Shown here: in pieces, positions 44,188 through 51,559 of the stretch
Position numbering within the stretch: position 1 is the first letter of the stretch
Layout: every line of letters begins with the position of its first letter
Assembly (NCBI GenBank): GCA_024236075.1
Contig: JACKLE010000004.1
Span: forward strand, 1 to 64,000
DNA length: 64,000 bases
Direction: 5' to 3'
Source of the DNA: Alphaproteobacteria bacterium
GTDB taxonomy: Bacteria > Pseudomonadota > Alphaproteobacteria > JACAEB01
Notes under the pieces: generated by a model
What the model was told of the DNA's origin: nothing
Databases searched by the model: none
What the model saw: only the letters and a program-made list of their open reading frames with translations
Position numbers and translations under genes: made by a program

Positions 44188-47174
44188 CGCGCAGCCTCCA
44201 GCGCCTGCACGAAATCCCCGAGCGGCCGGTCGCCGCGCACTTCGATGCGCGGAAGGTCGAGCGGATCGTCCTCGAGCGAAGCGACGCCGTCGCGCGCTCC
44301 GAAGAGGATCTTGTAGCCGCACTCTCTTGCGAGTTGCCTAAGGCGCGCATCGGAGAGGCCGAACGGCGCGGCGAGGGAAAGCGGCGGCCGTCCGAGCCAG
44401 CGCCCGAGCGCGGCGCGCGAGCGCGCCAGCTCCTCGGCGAGCGCGCGCGTCGCGAGGCCGTCCGCGGCCCGGTGGGTCGCGAGGTGGCTGCCGAAGAGCG
44501 CGCCCTCGCCGCCGAGCGCCCGGACGGTCTCCGGCGCCATGAGCGCGGCGGGCGGCCCGTAGGCCGCATCCCATTGCGCCGACGTCCCGGCGAGGTCGGT
44601 CACGACGAAGACCTCCGCCTTGAGATCGTGGCTCCTGAGGATCGGCCACGCCTCGTCGGCGAAGCTCTGCAGGCCGTCGTCGAAGGTGATGAGCACCGGG
44701 CGGCCGACGAACGGGTGTCGCCGCTCGAGGAACCAGAGCAGCTCCTCGGTGCCGATGGCGTGATAGCCGTTGCGCCGTAGCCAGAGCATCTGTTCCCGGA
44801 ACATCTCCGGAGCGACCCGATAGCGCGCGAGGGACTCGGGCCCCTCCTCGGCGACGGCGTGGTACATGAGCACCGGAATCCGCGCGTGCCTCTCTTCGGC
44901 GGCGAGCTCGGCGCGGCGGGCGAGGGCGCCGCCGCGCACGAGATGGCGCGCGACCTCGGCCTCGATCGGGGCCTCGATGGGGAGCGTCTCGACGCGCGGC
45001 TCGGGGACGGGATGCCCCTCCGCGATGCGCACGAAGCGGTCTATGCGATAGAGCTCGGTCTCGATGGCCGCGTCGAGCGCGAGCCCGGGCGTCGCCGCGA
45101 GGACCTCGTGGATGCGCCGCGCGCCGAAGGGGTTCTGCCAGTCGAAGCCGGTGCGCGAGGGATCGTCCTTGAGCACGTAGGCGTGGGCGGCGACGAGCAC
45201 GCCGCCCGGCTTCAGCGCCGCTGCGAGCTTGCCGGCGACACAAGCGAGCTCGTCGACGCCGGAGAGGTAGTAGAGCACTTCCGAGCAGAAGAGGGCGTCG
45301 AGCGGGCCCGGCAGCTCGTCCGCGACGAGATCGAGCCGGCGGAACTCGACGTTCGGCGATCCGCCGCACTGCGCCCGCGCGCGGTCGAGCGCCGTCTGCG
45401 AGATGTCGGTGGCGATGAGCCGCTCGAAGCGCGGCGCGATCGTCCGTGTAAAGCGGCCTTCCGCGCAGGCGAGCTCGAGGCCGAGCCCGAGGCGGCCCGC
45501 CGGCAGAAGGGCGAGCTGGCGGCGATATTTCTCCTGCTCGTAGGGGGAGCCGTAGTTCCACGGGTCCTCCTCGGCGAAGAGGCGCTCCCAGAAGGCGCGC
45601 CGGTCTCCCACGCGTGCCCCTTCCGCGCCGCGCGCGCGCGAAGGCGCGGAGGGTTCGCCAACCGGGGGCGGCTCGGCCTCGGCCGCCGCCTCCGCGGCGG
45701 CAGCGAGGCGCTTCAGCCGCGCCGTGTGCGAGGCGGTGTCGAGGCGCGCCTCGACGGCCGAAAGGAGGCTCCTCCCGGGCCGCCCCAGCCGGCGCGCGAC
45801 GCGCACGATGCGCCGGTCGGCCTTGCGCAGCGCCACGCGCCGGACGGCCGCCGGGCCGCCGTATCGCACCGTCTCGCGCCCGCCATAGCGGGCGATCGAA
45901 AGGTCGATCCATTGCGCCGCCGTGACGGGGCCGAGCACGCCGAGATCGAGAAGGTCGAGGACCTCCTCGCCGGAGCAGAGATAGACGTAGAGGCGGTCGA
46001 CTCCCGGCGGCGGCACGATCGTGCGCGGCCTCTTGAGATCCACCCGAACGCCGAGCGTGAGCGCGAGCCGGCGCGGCCGCGCGAGGTCGTCATAGTCGAG
46101 AATCGTGCGCTCGAGCCCGTACTGCACGCGGCGCGCGGCGACGGGGTCGCTCCATGCGGCGCCGAGCGCCTCGACCAGCGCCGTCAGAGACGCTCCGTAG
46201 TCCGGCCAGTCCTCGGCGAGGCGCTCGGCGGCCGTCCGCCTGCCGACCATCAGGCCGTCGAACAGGATCTGGATGCTGTCGTGCGCGAACTCCGGCGCGG
46301 GCGGCAGGTCGGCGAGGACATCGCGGGGCGGTGCCCCGCCGCCGCCGCGCCCCACCTCGAAGGCGGCGCACCAGAGCGCCAGATTGGCGAAGGCGAGCGC
46401 CGGTCCGCCCTGCTCGGAAACGCGCGCGCCGGCCCGGTGGTCCGGCGCGGCGTCGCTCACGCGCGGGTCCTCGCCGAATCCCCGCGCGATGACGAGCTTC
46501 GCATCGGCGAGCATCTGGGCGGTGTCCTGCGTCAGCGAGCTGGCGCTCGTGCGGTAGTAGCTCAGCGCCGCGTCGACCTTTTTCCAGCGACCGCCCGTGC
46601 GCGCGAGGCGCTGCCAGAGATCCCAGTCCTCGCAGGTCTTGAGGCTCGTATCGAAGCCGCCGACGCGCACCAGGCTCTCCCGCTCGGCGAGCACCGCGTG
46701 GACCGCAACGGCGCAGCGGCGCGCGAAGGTCTCGAACGGCGCCTCTGCCGGACCGTCGTCGAGCCGGGCGGGAGAAAGCGCGCCTCCGGGCGTCACCCGC
46801 CGATAGCCGCAATAGGCGGCGACGGCGCCGGGGCTCTCGTCGAGCGCGGCATTCATCCGTAGCAGGAAGTCGCGCTCGATCCAGTCGTCGCTGTCGAGGA
46901 ACAGGATGCGCCGGCCCCGCGCCTGCGCGAGCCCCAGATTGCGCGCCGCCGAGACGCCCTCGCCGTCCGCCGTGACCACGCGGAGCCGGGGCTCGCGTGC
47001 CGCATAGCCCGCCAGGATGCGGGGCGTGCCGTCCCGCGAGCCGTCGTCGACGATGACGGCCTCCCAGTCGTCGTCGGTCTGGGCGACGAGGCTCGCGAGC
47101 GTCTCTGCGACGGTCGCCTCGGAATCGCGCGCGGGCACGATGACCGAGGTGCGGGGAGTGTCAGGGCGTGCCAT
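44184..47174 (-). CDS. Trifunctional glycan enzyme: GT2 + SAM methyltransferase + polysaccharide deacetylase
   Basis: A 996-aa fusion. Residues 1-230 are a GT2 domain (TSVIVPARDSEATVAETLAS, IVDDGSRDGT, ILFLDSDDW). Residues about 230-500 are unassigned. Residues about 520-715 are a NodS-like SAM methyltransferase (DPWNYGSPYEQEKYRRQLAL, GLELACAEGRFTR, ALFCSEVLYYLSG). Residues about 770-990 are a NodB-type polysaccharide deacetylase with TFDDG (830-834), the metal histidines His897 and His901 in SHLATHR, and LAAPFGLSD. Known families: GT2 adds the sugar, the deacetylase removes N-acetyl groups, the methyltransferase may N-methylate. All three acting on one amino sugar is inference. It overlaps the upstream GT2 by 14 bp and the downstream GT2 by 4 bp. 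Confidence 0.87.
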   Translation of the reverse strand: MARPDTPRTSVIVPARDSEATVAETLASLVAQTDDDWEAVIVDDGSRDGTPRILAGYAAREPRLRVVTADGEGVSAARNLGLAQARGRRILFLDSDDWIERDFLLRMNAALDESPGAVAAYCGYRRVTPGGALSPARLDDGPAEAPFETFARRCAVAVHAVLAERESLVRVGGFDTSLKTCEDWDLWQRLARTGGRWKKVDAALSYYRTSASSLTQDTAQMLADAKLVIARGFGEDPRVSDAAPDHRAGARVSEQGGPALAFANLALWCAAFEVGRGGGGAPPRDVLADLPPAPEFAHDSIQILFDGLMVGRRTAAERLAEDWPDYGASLTALVEALGAAWSDPVAARRVQYGLERTILDYDDLARPRRLALTLGVRVDLKRPRTIVPPPGVDRLYVYLCSGEEVLDLLDLGVLGPVTAAQWIDLSIARYGGRETVRYGGPAAVRRVALRKADRRIVRVARRLGRPGRSLLSAVEARLDTASHTARLKRLAAAAEAAAEAEPPPVGEPSAPSRARGAEGARVGDRRAFWERLFAEEDPWNYGSPYEQEKYRRQLALLPAGRLGLGLELACAEGRFTRTIAPRFERLIATDISQTALDRARAQCGGSPNVEFRRLDLVADELPGPLDALFCSEVLYYLSGVDELACVAGKLAAALKPGGVLVAAHAYVLKDDPSRTGFDWQNPFGARRIHEVLAATPGLALDAAIETELYRIDRFVRIAEGHPVPEPRVETLPIEAPIEAEVARHLVRGGALARRAELAAEERHARIPVLMYHAVAEEGPESLARYRVAPEMFREQMLWLRRNGYHAIGTEELLWFLERRHPFVGRPVLITFDDGLQSFADEAWPILRSHDLKAEVFVVTDLAGTSAQWDAAYGPPAALMAPETVRALGGEGALFGSHLATHRAADGLATRALAEELARSRAALGRWLGRPPLSLAAPFGLSDARLRQLARECGYKILFGARDGVASLEDDPLDLPRIEVRGDRPLGDFVQALEAAR

Positions 47175-48399
47175 CGCGGGCCCGAGGTTGACGCAAGTAG
47201 AACCAGAGCCCCGAAAGATAGCCCGCGATCTCCTGGTCGAGGAACCGGTCGCGCGGCTTGGCTCCGCCGTGCAGCCTGCGCCAGGCGCGCGCCGCGAGCC
47301 AGCGCGGCATGACGTAGAGCGCCTGCTTCAGATTGGACCGCAGGCGGGTGCGCTCGTTCTGCACGAGCAGGGCCGCGGCATGGCCGCGCATGTAGTGGAA
47401 GATCTGGCTCTTCAGCCCGTCCATCTCGCGGCGGTGGTAGTGGAAGGCGACCGCGCTCGGCTCGTAGCGGCAGGTATGGCCTGCCGCGAGCGCGCGATAC
47501 CAGAACTCCGAGTCGCCCGAGCAGCCCGCCCGCCCGACATCGAGGCGCTCGTCGAACAGGCCTATGGCGGCGAAGAGCGCGCGGCGGAAGGCCATGCTCG
47601 CGCCGGCGCCGACGTCCCAGGCGGGGAAGGGCACGCGCGTGTAGCTCGAAAAGAGCGCCGCATCGAAGTCCTTGCGGCGATAGCCCTGGCCGAACGACCA
47701 GAAGGTCTCGAACTGGAGCTGCGCCTCGCTAGCGAGCTCGGCCGGGAGGACGAGCCCGGTCACGGCCATGACCTCGGGCGCGTCGAAGGCCGCGACGAGG
47801 CGCTCCAGCCATCTCGGGTGAAGGACGACGTCGTCGTCCGTATACGCGACGATGTCGCAGGTCGCGGCGCGCGCGCCCGCATTGCGCGCTATGTCGAGGC
47901 CGGGCCGGTCCTCGCGGACATAGGTGACGCCCGCCGCGAGCGCCGCCTCGCGGGTGCGGCCGTCCCTGGAGGCGTTGTCGACGACGATGATCTCGCGCGG
48001 GGGCCGCGACTGGCGCGGGAGCGAGGCGAGGCAGCGCGCAAGCTCCTCGGGCCGGTCGCGGGTGCAGATGACGACGCTCGCCGAGGGCGCGCCCGGCGCC
48101 GGGGGGAGGTCGGGCGCGTCGAGGAGCTCGGGCGCCATGTCCTCGAGCTCCAGGGACCGTCCGCCGAGCTCGGCCTTGAGGCGGTGCCCGATGGGACGCT
48201 CGCCGTTCCAGAAGACGACCATGCCGGAAACGTCCGGCACGCGCGCCAAGTCCGCCGGGGTGCGGGCCCGAACGTGGCGCACGCCCGGGCTCGCCGGCCA
48301 GGGCTCGCCGGCGTCAAACTCGTTGCTCATCGATGCCATTCGGCCACGCAGGGCATTGCTAGCGGGCGCGCCATCGCCGTTCGGGCCTGCAATTTTCAC
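47161..48399 (-). CDS. Glycosyltransferase family 2
   Basis: A GT2 transferase of 412 aa with about 110 extra N-terminal residues (GVRHVRARTPADLARVPDVS) before the GT-A domain. It has SASVVICTRDRPEELARCLA, IIVVDNASRDG, the DxD-type VAYTDDDVVLHPRW and, near the end, the GDSEFWYRALAAGH motif with the catalytic Asp/Glu pair. The start is uncertain: the longest frame begins with GTG at 48399 (AGAGGA about 11 bp upstream), while ATG codons at 48339 and 48330 lack a ribosome site. It is first in the operon that continues with the trifunctional enzyme. It is divergent from galE, with a dyad in the shared promoter region. Confidence 0.83.
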   Translation of the reverse strand: MKIAGPNGDGAPASNALRGRMASMSNEFDAGEPWPASPGVRHVRARTPADLARVPDVSGMVVFWNGERPIGHRLKAELGGRSLELEDMAPELLDAPDLPPAPGAPSASVVICTRDRPEELARCLASLPRQSRPPREIIVVDNASRDGRTREAALAAGVTYVREDRPGLDIARNAGARAATCDIVAYTDDDVVLHPRWLERLVAAFDAPEVMAVTGLVLPAELASEAQLQFETFWSFGQGYRRKDFDAALFSSYTRVPFPAWDVGAGASMAFRRALFAAIGLFDERLDVGRAGCSGDSEFWYRALAAGHTCRYEPSAVAFHYHRREMDGLKSQIFHYMRGHAAALLVQNERTRLRSNLKQALYVMPRWLAARAWRRLHGGAKPRDRFLDQEIAGYLSGLWFYLRQPRARDGTP

Positions 48400-48498
48400 G
48401 CAAACGCCGTTCCTCTACTGAAGAATGCCCGCAGGGTCCCGGTTCCGTCGCCGGCGGCGGTAGCCGGACGAGGTGCGGCATAATTCCTCGCACATTAC

Positions 48499-48510
48499 CA
48501 TTGTGCAATG
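48499..48510. promoter_or_regulatory. Dyad CATTG-TG-CAATG in the galE divergent promoter region
   Basis: A 5-bp perfect inverted repeat with a 2-bp centre, flanked by TTAC on the left and GTAA on the right. It lies in the only AT-rich part of the 196-bp gap between the GT2 operon and galE. It is a possible operator controlling both directions; no regulator gene is adjacent. Confidence 0.3.
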
Positions 48511-48595
48511 TCGTAACCTCTCTCTGCTTTGATCTCCAGGTCGGTGCCGCAGACGGCATCGCGCTTCTTCCGGTCGCCTTTCGGTTCGACGCCAC

Positions 48596-49603
48596 ATGGC
48601 CGCTTCGACGCTTCCCCACGTACTGGTCACCGGCGGCGCCGGCTATATCGGCAGCCACGCCGTTCTCGCCCTTCTCGACGCGGGCGCCCGCGTCAGCGTT
48701 CTCGACGACCTTTCGACCGGCTTCCGCTGGGCGGTCCCCGAGGGGGCCGCCTTCCATCGGGGAGACGTCGGCGACGAGCGCCTCGTCGCGCGCATCCTGC
48801 AGGAACAGGAGATCGGCGCGATCATGCATTTCGCGGGCTCGCTGCTGATCGCCGAGTCGATGGCGAACCCGCTGGCCTACTATCTCAACAACACGGCCAA
48901 GAGCCGCACCCTGATCGAATGCGCGGTGAAGGCCGGGGTGCCGCATTTCGTCTTTTCGTCGACCTGCGCCTCCTACGGCGTGCCGGATGTCGTGCCCATT
49001 CGCGAGGATACGCCCCAGCGCCCGATAAATCCCTATGGCCGCTCCAAGCTCATGACCGAGACGATGCTGCGCGACGTCGCGGCGTCCTCGCCTCTGAGCT
49101 ATTGCGCGTTGCGCTACTTCAACGTCGCCGGCGCCGACCCCAGGATGCGCTCGGGCGAGTCGACGATCGACTCGACCCACCTCATCAAGATCGCGGCCGA
49201 GGTCGTCCACGGGCTCCGCCCGAGCATCGCCGTGTTCGGCACGGACTATCCGACCCGGGACGGAACGGGCGTGCGCGACTACATCCACGTCTGGGATCTC
49301 GCCGAAGCGCACGTCGCGGCGTTGAGGAAGCTGATCGCGGAGCCAGGACGCTCGCTCGAGCTCAATTGCGGCTACGGGCGGGGCTATTCGGTGTTCGAGG
49401 TGCTAGACGCAGTCGACCGCATCGCCGGCACCAAGATCGCGCGCCGCATCGGGCCCCGCCGGCCCGGCGACCCGCCGGAGCTCGTCGCCGACAACTCGAA
49501 GATCCTCGCGGCGCTCGACTGGCGGCCGCGCCACGACGATCTCGACACGATCATCGGCCACGCGCTCGCCTGGGAGCGCTGCCTCGCCGAGCGACGGGCC
49601 TGA
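48596..49603 (+). CDS. galE: UDP-glucose 4-epimerase
   Basis: A short-chain-type sugar-nucleotide epimerase, 335 aa, the normal GalE length. NAD binding is shown by VLVTGGAGYIGSHAVLALLD, the catalytic Ser region is VFSSTCASYGVP, and the Tyr147-x3-Lys151 pair is in NPYGRSKLM. RYFNVAGADPRMRSGES and RDGTGVRDYIHVWDLAEAH complete the GalE pattern. It interconverts UDP-glucose and UDP-galactose (or the N-acetyl forms) in the cytoplasm and would supply donor sugar to the adjacent glycosyltransferases. It converges on the second fecR gene. Confidence 0.93.
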   Translation: MAASTLPHVLVTGGAGYIGSHAVLALLDAGARVSVLDDLSTGFRWAVPEGAAFHRGDVGDERLVARILQEQEIGAIMHFAGSLLIAESMANPLAYYLNNTAKSRTLIECAVKAGVPHFVFSSTCASYGVPDVVPIREDTPQRPINPYGRSKLMTETMLRDVAASSPLSYCALRYFNVAGADPRMRSGESTIDSTHLIKIAAEVVHGLRPSIAVFGTDYPTRDGTGVRDYIHVWDLAEAHVAALRKLIAEPGRSLELNCGYGRGYSVFEVLDAVDRIAGTKIARRIGPRRPGDPPELVADNSKILAALDWRPRHDDLDTIIGHALAWERCLAERRA

Positions 49604-49693
49604 GGGGCCGGTCGGCGGAGACGCTCGCGCGCCGGCCATGCGCCGGCATGCCGCGAGGGGGGCGATGGCCGCCGATCCGCGCCCGAATACGGA

Positions 49694-50770
49694 CTATTCG
49701 GCCGGCGACGGCATGTCCCGAGCCGCCTGGTGGCCGTCCTCGAAGAGGACGGCGCCCGAGCCGGGCGTGCGGACGACGCGCACGCCGGTCGCCCATTCGA
49801 GGGCGCTCAGGAGCGCGGCCGAGTCGTCGGCCTCGAAGACGCCGGAAAGCTTGAGATCGCGCAGGGCGGAACTGCCGATGCGGATGGGCTCGCGGCTGTA
49901 GCGATTGAATTCGGCCACGACCTCGGAGAGAGGCTTCTCGTTGAAGACGAATCGCCGCGCGCGCCAGGTCGCGACTTCCTGAACGGGCACGCGCAGCTTC
50001 GGGCTGGGCCCGTCCTGGGTCCAGCTCACCAGCTCGCCGGCGCTCGCCGTCATGTCCCAACGCCGCACCGACAAGGCGCTGCGCGAGGCGCCGGCGATCT
50101 TCACCGTGCCCTCGGCGACCGCGACGGTGACCCGTTCGGTGAGGAGATTGACGTTGAACGCCGTGCCCACGGCCTCGACATTGCCGCCCTTGGTCTCGAC
50201 GACGAAGGGACGCTCCTTGTCCTTGGCGACCTCGAAATAGGCCTCGCCCTCCAAAAGGCGCACGCGGCGCGAGCTCGGCGTGTAGGCGGTGGCGATCCGG
50301 GACTTGGCGTTGAGATGAACGATCGAGCCGTCGTCGAGCCGCGTCGTCGTCTGCTCGGCGAGGCCCGTGACGATCTCGTTCGCAGGGCGCGGCGCCCTCC
50401 CGAAGCCCCAGTAGAGCGCTCCGACGAGGCATAGGGCGACGAGGGCCGCCGCGATCCGCCATCCGGTCGCGGCTGCCGCTCGCGGGCGCCTTGCGGCCGG
50501 CAAGGCGGGGGCGGGCATGCCGCGCGGGACAGGCGCCCCGTCGGGCGCCACGGCGTAGCGTTCGCGCAGCTCCGCCTCGAACGCTCCGAGATCGCCCCAA
50601 ATCGCCTGCACGTGCTCGTAGGCGCGGCGGTGGCGCGCCGACTGCCTGAGCCAGTCCTCGAACTTCGCCGCCTCGTCCTCGCCGACCGCCTCGTCCTGCA
50701 GGCGCACGAACCAGGCGGCCGCGGCCTCGGCGATGAACTGGTCGGTCACGTTTTTCCGCATCTCGGTCAT
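49694..50770 (-). CDS. FecR-like anti-sigma factor (second system)
   Basis: A 358-aa transmembrane regulator. The N-terminal domain (about residues 10-75: AAAAWFVRLQDEAVGEDEAA, then WLRQSARHRRAYEHVQAIWG) would bind the sigma factor. A membrane helix lies at about 103-125 (IAAALVALCLVGALYWGFG). The periplasmic FecR domain covers about 130-230 (TTRLDDGSIVHLNAKSRIAT, LLEGEAYFEVAKDKERPF). The C-terminal STN-like part is FNEKPLSEVVAEFNRYSREP. It begins 34 bp after the sigma factor stop on the same strand. The receptor is divergent, unlike the first system where all three genes are co-linear. Confidence 0.9.
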   Translation of the reverse strand: MTEMRKNVTDQFIAEAAAAWFVRLQDEAVGEDEAAKFEDWLRQSARHRRAYEHVQAIWGDLGAFEAELRERYAVAPDGAPVPRGMPAPALPAARRPRAAAATGWRIAAALVALCLVGALYWGFGRAPRPANEIVTGLAEQTTTRLDDGSIVHLNAKSRIATAYTPSSRRVRLLEGEAYFEVAKDKERPFVVETKGGNVEAVGTAFNVNLLTERVTVAVAEGTVKIAGASRSALSVRRWDMTASAGELVSWTQDGPSPKLRVPVQEVATWRARRFVFNEKPLSEVVAEFNRYSREPIRIGSSALRDLKLSGVFEADDSAALLSALEWATGVRVVRTPGSGAVLFEDGHQAARDMPSPAE

Positions 50771-50804
50771 GGCGACCTATAGACGATTGAGCGGCCGGAG
50801 GAGG

Positions 50805-51338
50805 TCATCGCGCTTCCTGACCTGTCTCGTAGAGCCGTCGATGGCAGTGGGAGAGGGCCCGGCGCTGATATTTCTTGACCATGCTCACGGAGACCCCGAG
50901 CCGGGCCGCGATCTCCTTGTGGGAGAGGCCGTTGAGCCGGCCGAGCAGGAGCGCCTTGCGGCAGTTCTCGGGCAGCTCGTCGAGGGCCCGAACGAGGTCG
51001 TCGAGGCGCGAGCGCGCGACGAAGAGGTCCTCCGGCGTCGACTCGCCGTCCCGATGGATGCCCGGAACGTCTCGGATCTGAACCAGAACCGCATTGCCGA
51101 GCGCCCGCCGGCGCCAGCGATCGTGAGCGATGTTCGCCGCGGTGCGGAACATATAGGCGCGCCCGTTGGCGATGAGGTCGCCCTCGCCGGCCTCGCTCTC
51201 CAGAAGGCGCACATAGGTCGCCTGGGCTACCTCCTCGGCCTCGTCGCGGTCGCGCAGCCGGCCGCGCAGAAAGCGCACGAGATCGGCGTGCATTTCCTTG
51301 GCAAGGCTGAAAACGAGCTGTTGGCGCGGATTCGTCAC
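50805..51338 (-). CDS. ECF RNA polymerase sigma factor, FecI-like (second system)
   Basis: An ECF sigma factor of 177 aa as placed here. Region 2 shows HADLVRFLRGRLRDRDEAEE and RAYMFRTAANIAHDRWRRR. Region 4 shows LPENCRKALLLGRLNGLSHK and ARLGVSVSMVKKYQRRALSH. The start is uncertain. I place it at a GTG (51338) with GAGG upstream, giving the typical short leader before region 2; a TTG at 51380 would add 14 residues with no ribosome site. It is followed by fecR and divergent from the STN receptor gene at 51560. A GGAAAG-N13-GTC element at 51476-51455 could be its own autoregulated promoter. Confidence 0.87.
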   Translation of the reverse strand: MTNPRQQLVFSLAKEMHADLVRFLRGRLRDRDEAEEVAQATYVRLLESEAGEGDLIANGRAYMFRTAANIAHDRWRRRALGNAVLVQIRDVPGIHRDGESTPEDLFVARSRLDDLVRALDELPENCRKALLLGRLNGLSHKEIAARLGVSVSMVKKYQRRALSHCHRRLYETGQEAR

Positions 51339-51454
51339 GTCGGCAAAGTCCCTCGAACAAGGACGAACGGGCACCGTCAAAAGAACACCGTCCCGCGGCG
51401 AAAGCCTGCGGGACGGGAGCGGATGGGCGCGTCCCTGGCAAATTCTACTCCCCG

Positions 51455-51476
51455 GACGGCCATCGGTGTCCTTTCC
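51455..51476 (-). promoter_or_regulatory. Possible ECF-sigma promoter of the second sigma/FecR pair
   Basis: On the minus strand, GGAAAG (51476-51471) is followed after 13 bp by GTC (51457-51455). The layout matches GGAAAT-N13-GTC at 20938-20959 near the first system. It points toward the sigma factor start. Tentative. Confidence 0.2.
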
Positions 51477-51559
51477 GGCGACCCCGTTCGTCTTGGACGG
51501 TGCGAGACCGCCCGGGAGGCGCGTTCCGCGAGGGAGACAAGAACAGGGAGGGGAAACTC

